Source of the DNA: Pandoraea iniqua
Lineage (GTDB): Bacteria > Pseudomonadota > Gammaproteobacteria > Burkholderiales > Burkholderiaceae
Direction of reading: 5' to 3'
Assembly (NCBI RefSeq): GCF_902459685.1
Contig: NZ_CABPSF010000001.1
Span: forward strand, 992,001 to 1,056,000
DNA length: 64,000 nt
The translations under genes were made by a program, and so were the position numbers. Below are positions 59,383 to 64,000 of this stretch, one piece after another. How positions within the stretch are numbered: position 1 is the first letter of the stretch; every line of letters starts with the position of its first letter. Under the pieces are notes generated by a model. That model was not told the origin of the DNA and searched no databases. It was given only the letters and a program-made list of their open reading frames with translations.

Positions 59383-60801
59383 ATGGCCACCCTCATTTTT
59401 GCCGGCTTCATTCTGTTGTCGGTCTATCTCGCATTGCGAGCGCGCGGCGGCCGTGGGCCGCAGAGCATGCACGACTTCTTCGTGGCATCGCGCCAGTTCG
59501 GCGCATGGCTCGTGTTCTTTCTCGCGGCCGGCGAGATCTACAGCATCGGCACGATGGTCGGGTTTCCGGGCGGCATCTACGCCAAGGGGCCGACGTATGG
59601 CGTCTGGTTCCTCGGCTACATCCTGCTGGCATACCCAATCGGTTACTTCCTCGGGCCGAAAATCTGGGACGCCGGTAAGCGCTACAACGCGATCACATTG
59701 CCCGATCTGTTCAAGGGGCACTTCAACAGCCGTTTTCTCGAATTGGTGGTGGCGGTGACCGCCATCGTGTTTCTGCTGCCTTGGGGCCAGTTGCAGTTCA
59801 CCGGACTGGTCGCAGCACTCAAGAGCTTGGGCTGGAACTTCCAGCCGCTCTGGCTGATTTCGTTCTCGGCGCTGCTCGCGTTCATCTACATTGCGATTGC
59901 CGGGGTGCGTGCGTCGGCTTACATTGCGGTGCTCAAAGACATCCTGATGGTCGCAGCCATCGTGATCACCGGCGTGGCCGTGGCGTGGGAAGCGGGCGTG
60001 ACACCCGTGTTTCAGGCCGCCAGCCAGCACGTGAGCAATGCGATGAGCACGCAGCAACTGACGTTTGCGATGACGACGATCGTATTTCAGTCGCTCGGCA
60101 TGTACGTGATGCCATTTGGCGTGCAGAACTTCTTTACGGCGAAGAGCGCCCACACGATCCGCCGCACGCAGGTCGCCATGCCGCTCTACATGCTGATGTA
60201 TCCGTTTCTGGTGCTGGCGTCGTATTACGCCATCAGTCAGAACATTACGCTCAGCTCGCCCAACGAGGCGTTCTTCGCGGCCGTGACGCAACTGCTGCCG
60301 TCGTGGCTCGTCGGGCTGGTGGCCGCAGGTGCTGCACTCTCAGGTCTGCTGGTGCTGGCCGGTATCTGTCTCGCCTTGGGGCCGATCGTCACGCGCAACA
60401 TCCTCTCCGGCATGCCCGAGCATCGGCAGAAGGCCAGTTCCAAGGTCGTGATCGTGCTGTATCTGCTCGGCTCCATCGTGCTGACGCTGCTCACGCCCAA
60501 CCTGATGCTCACGCTCATCAACATGGCGTACTACGGCGTGACGCAGTTTCTGCCCGGCGTGATCGCCGTGGTGTTCCGCCTGCGCGTGCGTGCCTCGGCG
60601 GTCGCGGCCGGCGTGCTGGCAGGACAAGGGCTCGCGCTCGTGCTTTACTTCAAGAACCCGGACCTCGGCGGCGTGAACCTCGGACTGATCTGCCTGATCG
60701 TCAACGTGGTGGTGATGGCCGTGTTGCACCTGATGCTCGGCGGCAGCCGTGAGCGCTCGATGGGCCCCGCCGTGGGCACGCTTTCCACCTACAAGAAGTA
60801 G
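59383..60801 (+). CDS. Sodium:solute symporter (SSS family)
   Basis: A 472-residue importer with about 13 helices. ATG 59383 follows CGGAGATTACCTC; the frame is open to 58936 but that portion lacks helices and overlaps the DUF3311 gene. 'FFVASRQFGAWLVFFLAAGEIYSIGTMVGFPGGIYAKGP' is the SSS core (Na2 region), and 'KRYNAITLPDLFKGHF' and 'GVQNFFTAKSAHTIRRTQ' resemble monocarboxylate/pantothenate-type members. The downstream amidohydrolase begins 2 bp after the stop, so the imported compound is probably its substrate. Confidence 0.93.
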   Translation: MATLIFAGFILLSVYLALRARGGRGPQSMHDFFVASRQFGAWLVFFLAAGEIYSIGTMVGFPGGIYAKGPTYGVWFLGYILLAYPIGYFLGPKIWDAGKRYNAITLPDLFKGHFNSRFLELVVAVTAIVFLLPWGQLQFTGLVAALKSLGWNFQPLWLISFSALLAFIYIAIAGVRASAYIAVLKDILMVAAIVITGVAVAWEAGVTPVFQAASQHVSNAMSTQQLTFAMTTIVFQSLGMYVMPFGVQNFFTAKSAHTIRRTQVAMPLYMLMYPFLVLASYYAISQNITLSSPNEAFFAAVTQLLPSWLVGLVAAGAALSGLLVLAGICLALGPIVTRNILSGMPEHRQKASSKVVIVLYLLGSIVLTLLTPNLMLTLINMAYYGVTQFLPGVIAVVFRLRVRASAVAAGVLAGQGLALVLYFKNPDLGGVNLGLICLIVNVVVMAVLHLMLGGSRERSMGPAVGTLSTYKK

Positions 60802-60803
60802 AA

Positions 60804-62471
60804 ATGACAGACAGAGACAACAAGGCGGTATCCCGGAGCGACGTGCGTGTTTTTGCCGCGCGCAAGATTCTAACGATGAACCCGGCGCAACCGGTCGCGA
60901 CGCACGTGGCCGTGTGCGACGGCAAGATTCTCGCGGTCGGCGGTCTGGACGACATGCGCCGCTGGACCGACGCTGCCCCCGACGACACGTTGCGCGACAA
61001 GGTGCTGATGCCCGGTCTGGTCGAGGGGCACTGCCACCTGATGGAAGGCGCGATGTGGGACGCCGTGTATGTGGGCTACTACGACCGGCGCGGCCCCGAC
61101 GGCTACTTGTGGGAGGGCTTGAAGACACCCGCCGCCGTCATCGACCGGTTGCGCGAGGCCGAGCGCAAGCTGACCGACAGTCACAAGCCGTTGCTCGCAT
61201 GGGGCTACGATCCGATCTTCTTCGAAGACACGCCGCTCGTTGCGCGCGACCTCGATACGATCTCGATTACACGCCCCATCGCGATTCTGCACGCCAGCGT
61301 GCATCTGATGAATGTGAACACGGCGATGCTCGAGCTTGCCGGTATCGACGGCGACACCGACGTCGAAGGTGTCGTGATGGGCGCCGATGGCGAGCCGACG
61401 GGCGAGTTGCAGGAGTTCGCCGCAATGTTCCCCGTGTACCGCGTGATCGGCGAAGGGTTGTCGATTGCAGCCAGCGAGAGCCCGCGCGCGATCTGGAATT
61501 TCGGACGCGTGGCGCAGCTTGCCGGGGTGACCACGGCGACCGATCTCGTCAACGACCTGACCGAGACTGGCAACGCCAATCTGCATGAGATCACGGCCGA
61601 CCCCGCCTATCCGATTCGCATCGTGCCCGCCTTCGCGCCGCAACGATGCCCGGAAGGCGGGCCGGAACGTGTCCTGAATGCGCGCGAAGGCAACACCGAC
61701 AAGCTGCATTACGGCCCGGTGAAGTTCATCGTCGACGGCTCGATTCAGGGCTTTACGGCGCGCGTGCGCTGGCCGGGGTACTTCAACGGCAAGCCGAACG
61801 GCCTTTGGCTGATTCCGCCGTCGCAACTGGTCGACACGTTCATGCCGTTCCATGCGGCAGGTCTGCAACTGCATATCCACACGAACGGCGATGAAGCGAC
61901 CGACGTGGTGCTCGACGCCATCGAAACGTTGCTGGCGCGCCACCCGCGTGTGTATCATCGTCACACGTTGCAACATTGCCAGATGGCCGATGTTGCGCAG
62001 CTCACCCGTGCGCAACGGTTGGGGATGTGCGTGAACTTCTTCGCCAATCACGTGTACTACTGGGGCGACGCGCATTACCAGCAGACGATGGGGCCAGATC
62101 GCGCGAACCGCATGGACGCCACCGAGATCGCGCGCCAACTCGGGCTGCCGTTTGCGCTGCATTCGGACGCACCGATCACGCAGCTCAACCCGCTGTTCAC
62201 CGCGTGGTGTGCGGCCAAGCGCGAGACGTCGTCGGGCCGCATTCTCGGTGAATCACTTCGCTTGCCCGTGGCCGACGCGTTGCGTGCCGTGACGTTGGGC
62301 GCCGCGTTCTCGCTCGGCATGGATCATCTGATCGGCAGCATCGAAGTCGGCAAGTACGCGGACTTCGCGGTGCTCGACGCTGATCCGTACGAGGTGCCGC
62401 TCGATGACCTGCGGCAAATGCCGGTCTGGGGCACGGTGCTGGGCGGCGAGGTGTTCCGCTCGCCGACGTGA
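60804..62471 (+). CDS. Amidohydrolase family 3 (YtcJ-like)
   Basis: A 555-residue metal-dependent hydrolase of the N-substituted formamide deformylase / YtcJ group. The HxH ligand pair is 'GLVEGHCHLMEG' (about residue 75), followed by 'KFIVDGSIQGFTARV', 'LQLHIHTNGDEATD', 'RHTLQHCQMA' and the C-terminal Asp in 'FALHSDAPITQLNP'. These supply the histidines and aspartate of a mono- or binuclear site. It starts 2 bp after the symporter and ends overlapping the G3E GTPase start, which suggests that the GTPase loads its metal. The substrate is an amide or carbamoyl compound, not identifiable. Confidence 0.9.
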   Translation: MTDRDNKAVSRSDVRVFAARKILTMNPAQPVATHVAVCDGKILAVGGLDDMRRWTDAAPDDTLRDKVLMPGLVEGHCHLMEGAMWDAVYVGYYDRRGPDGYLWEGLKTPAAVIDRLREAERKLTDSHKPLLAWGYDPIFFEDTPLVARDLDTISITRPIAILHASVHLMNVNTAMLELAGIDGDTDVEGVVMGADGEPTGELQEFAAMFPVYRVIGEGLSIAASESPRAIWNFGRVAQLAGVTTATDLVNDLTETGNANLHEITADPAYPIRIVPAFAPQRCPEGGPERVLNAREGNTDKLHYGPVKFIVDGSIQGFTARVRWPGYFNGKPNGLWLIPPSQLVDTFMPFHAAGLQLHIHTNGDEATDVVLDAIETLLARHPRVYHRHTLQHCQMADVAQLTRAQRLGMCVNFFANHVYYWGDAHYQQTMGPDRANRMDATEIARQLGLPFALHSDAPITQLNPLFTAWCAAKRETSSGRILGESLRLPVADALRAVTLGAAFSLGMDHLIGSIEVGKYADFAVLDADPYEVPLDDLRQMPVWGTVLGGEVFRSPT

Positions 62472-63436
62472 TGGATACCGTCATGACGCCGGGGAGCGGA
62501 ACGCTTCGCCGCCCGATCCCGATGGTCGTACTCGGCGGTTATCTTGGCGCCGGTAAGACGACGCTGATCAACGCCCTACTGCGCAACGCGGACGGCTTGC
62601 GTGTGACCGTGCTCGTCAACGACTTCGGTTCGATCAACGTCGATGCCGCGCTCATTCGCGAGCGCGGCGACGATGTGATCGGACTGGAGAACGGTTGCGT
62701 GTGCTGCACCATCGGCGGTCGTCTGGTGGAAACGTTGTTGGCGCTTGGCGAGCGCGCCGAACGCCCCGACTTGCTGGTGATCGAAGCGAGTGGCGTCTCC
62801 GACCCGGTGCGCATTGCGCAGGTCGGCATGCTCGACCGGGCATTCCGACTGCACGGCATTGTGGTTGCCGTGGATGTCGACAGCATCGACGATGTGCTCG
62901 ACGATCGTTACGTCGGCGATATTGCACGGCGGCAGATTGAAGCGGCAAGCACGTTGGTACTCACTAAGACTGACCTCGTCGACGAAGACAAGCTGCGCGC
63001 CGTGCGCAACCGGCTGTCCTCGCTGGGCGCGACTCAGGTCGTCGTGCCGGCGGAAGACGGTGTCGTGCCGACGGCGATCCTGTTTCCCGATGACGAAATC
63101 GCGTTGTCGGGCGACTTCCCGTCGCGTCCGCTACGCGCGGCTTCGCGTGCATTGCCCGCCGGGCTGCGCAGTTTCAACGTAGAAACGTCTGAAGTGTTCG
63201 ACCGCACTCGCCTGAAGGCTGCGCTGGCGATGTATCCGGGCCAGCTTTGGCGCGCCAAGGGCTTCGTCTCGCTGCAACCGGGCCAGATGAGCGAACTGCA
63301 TGTCGTGGGGCGTCGCTCGATGCTTACCCGTCGTCCGGATCTTCCTTCGCAAACGTCGGTGATCGTGCTCATCGGCATCTTCTCCGACGACGAGCAGCGT
63401 CTGCTCTCTCAAGCACTGCATTCGGCCTGCCACTGA
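62471..63436 (+). CDS. G3E GTPase, COG0523/CobW-type metallochaperone
   Basis: A 321-residue GTPase. ATG 62471 shares a base with the amidohydrolase stop (TGATG). Walker A G22-G-Y-L-G-A-G-K-T-T31, the metal-binding C76-V-C78-C79 motif, 'LLVIEASGVSDPVRIAQ' and the T-K-T-D guanine motif near 153 are intact, as is the C-terminal CobW domain ('YPGQLWRAKGFVSLQPGQMSELHVVGRR'). COG0523 proteins deliver zinc or other metals to specific client enzymes (nitrile hydratase, ZNG1). Tight coupling to a metal-dependent amidohydrolase makes that enzyme the likely client. Confidence 0.9.
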   Translation: MDTVMTPGSGTLRRPIPMVVLGGYLGAGKTTLINALLRNADGLRVTVLVNDFGSINVDAALIRERGDDVIGLENGCVCCTIGGRLVETLLALGERAERPDLLVIEASGVSDPVRIAQVGMLDRAFRLHGIVVAVDVDSIDDVLDDRYVGDIARRQIEAASTLVLTKTDLVDEDKLRAVRNRLSSLGATQVVVPAEDGVVPTAILFPDDEIALSGDFPSRPLRAASRALPAGLRSFNVETSEVFDRTRLKAALAMYPGQLWRAKGFVSLQPGQMSELHVVGRRSMLTRRPDLPSQTSVIVLIGIFSDDEQRLLSQALHSACH

Positions 63437-63488
63437 CGCCGGTAACCCGTCGCGGCGTTAGCACTTCATTCGCCGGATCTTCCCTTTC

Positions 63489-63526
63489 AAAACGACACCG
63501 GCCGCAGAAGTCTGCGGCCGGCGTCG
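63489..63526 (-). terminator. Intrinsic terminator of the right-end permease gene
   Basis: CGACACCGGCCGCAG (63493-63507) and CTGCGGCCGGCGTCG (63512-63526) form a 15-bp stem with a 4-base loop. One position is a mismatch on the plus strand but a G-U pair on the minus strand, where four U residues follow (63492-63489). It therefore serves the minus-strand permease, 27 bp past its stop. Confidence 0.88.
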
Positions 63527-63552
63527 TTGTTCGATCACGTTATCGCGATGGA

Positions 63553-64000
63553 TCAGATTTCGTAACCGGGGTCCGGCGAGCGCAGCTTGCGCCAGATCGA
63601 ACGCACCGTGAACGCCACGAGCAGCACCGTCAGGCTGACAATGCCGAGCGCGAGCGGCGTGCGCTGATCGGGGATGAACGCCATCGCGCCCACGATCGAC
63701 AGCATGCCGATGATCGCCACCCAAGTGAGGTACGGGAAGCACCACATGCGCACCTTGAGCTTGCCCGGGGCTTCACGTTCAAGACGCTTGCGCAGACGCA
63801 ACTGCGAGAACGCGATCAGCACGTAGACGAAGATGGCCACCGTGCCGTACGAGTTCACGAGAAATGCGAACACGGTATCCGGCGACACGTAAGACATCAC
63901 CACCGCAGCGTAGCCGAACAACGTGCCCACGAGGATCGCGCGAACCGGCACGCCCCGTGAATTCAGCTTGGCCAGCGAGCGCGGTGCGTCGCCACGACGC
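63553..64000 (-). CDS. Amino acid permease, APC superfamily (N-terminus beyond window)
   Basis: C-terminal 148 residues of a GabP/AroP/ProY-like permease; the frame continues past base 64000 with no start in view. 'RSLAKLNSRGVPVRAILVGTLFGY' is the conserved loop and helix 9 region of amino acid permeases, followed by four more helices and the cytoplasmic 'SQLRLRKRLEREAPGKLKVRMWCFPYLTWVAI' segment between helices 10 and 11. It is convergent with the G3E GTPase gene. Substrate unknown; gamma-aminobutyrate-like or aromatic amino acids are typical for this branch. Confidence 0.9.
   Translation of the reverse strand, partial: RRGDAPRSLAKLNSRGVPVRAILVGTLFGYAAVVMSYVSPDTVFAFLVNSYGTVAIFVYVLIAFSQLRLRKRLEREAPGKLKVRMWCFPYLTWVAIIGMLSIVGAMAFIPDQRTPLALGIVSLTVLLVAFTVRSIWRKLRSPDPGYEI

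Noticed and set aside
62471-63436. Calling the G3E GTPase the cobalamin protein CobW
   Set aside because: Its operon is a transporter and amidohydrolase, not cobalamin genes; CobW is only one subgroup of COG0523.
1-64000. Mobile elements, prophage, CRISPR, tRNA or rRNA genes
   Set aside because: I found no transposase, integrase, terminal repeats, regularly spaced repeats, or recognisable tRNA/rRNA sequences, and gene style appears uniform across the window.

Overview
The window is a high-GC, gene-dense bacterial chromosome segment with about 53 recognisable protein genes plus one probable leader peptide. I see no rRNA, tRNA, CRISPR array, insertion sequence, integrase or prophage gene. The gene content points to a soil-type Burkholderiales (beta-proteobacterium): a protocatechuate-branch beta-ketoadipate set under an IclR regulator, a general porin, an osmoregulated periplasmic glucan gene, many LysR and IclR regulators each facing a catabolic operon, and a sulfonate-degradation locus. 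Pandoraea or a close relative would fit, but that is an inference from gene content and style, not a proven identification.

Layout. 1-3294: an aromatic amino-acid type permease (cut by the window edge) and hpd, divergent from an Lrp/AsnC regulator. 3331-6775: an MFS exporter, then leuA preceded by an unannotated leucine-rich leader peptide and a potential attenuator. 6979-10824: pcaIJF divergent from pcaR, with a 36-bp operator palindrome between them. 10897-15921: DUF2783 protein, FAD aromatic monooxygenase and an unusual MBL-fold protein, divergent from two translationally coupled IclR genes. 16128-20346: histidine-type phosphatase lipoprotein, small membrane protein, GNAT, alpha/beta hydrolase plus MarR. 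20365-27003: secreted repeat protein, AAHS aromatic-acid transporter, opgG and bglX. 27015-29193: LysR and dmlA. 29160-34150: flavin monooxygenase and sulfonate-type binding protein (sulfur scavenging), GlxA-type regulator and exported DJ-1 protein. 34241-36441: LysR and a XenA-like ene-reductase. 36519-41726: AbgB-like peptidase, porin and MFS transporter facing a LysR gene. 41787-44560: a degenerate EAL protein and an MFS transporter.

44714-56584 is the most coherent and interesting block. It reads as an isethionate/sulfoacetaldehyde pathway: uptake (iseU-like MFS), oxidation (iseJ-like GMC dehydrogenase), IclR control (iseR-like), cleavage of sulfoacetaldehyde (xsc), acetyl phosphate to acetyl-CoA (pta) and sulfite export (tauE/safE-like). 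Inside this block, under a second IclR gene with a 29-bp operator-like palindrome, sits a CobS/CobT-like AAA-ATPase and VWA pair without cobN or any cobalamin gene. Short motifs are shared between the promoters of iseR, the second iclR/cobST pair and xsc, which suggests one regulon.

56918-63436 holds an NTF2-like protein and FAD amine oxidase, divergent from a tight operon of DUF3311 protein, sodium:solute symporter, metal-dependent amidohydrolase and G3E GTPase (metallochaperone type). The window ends inside a second APC permease on the minus strand.
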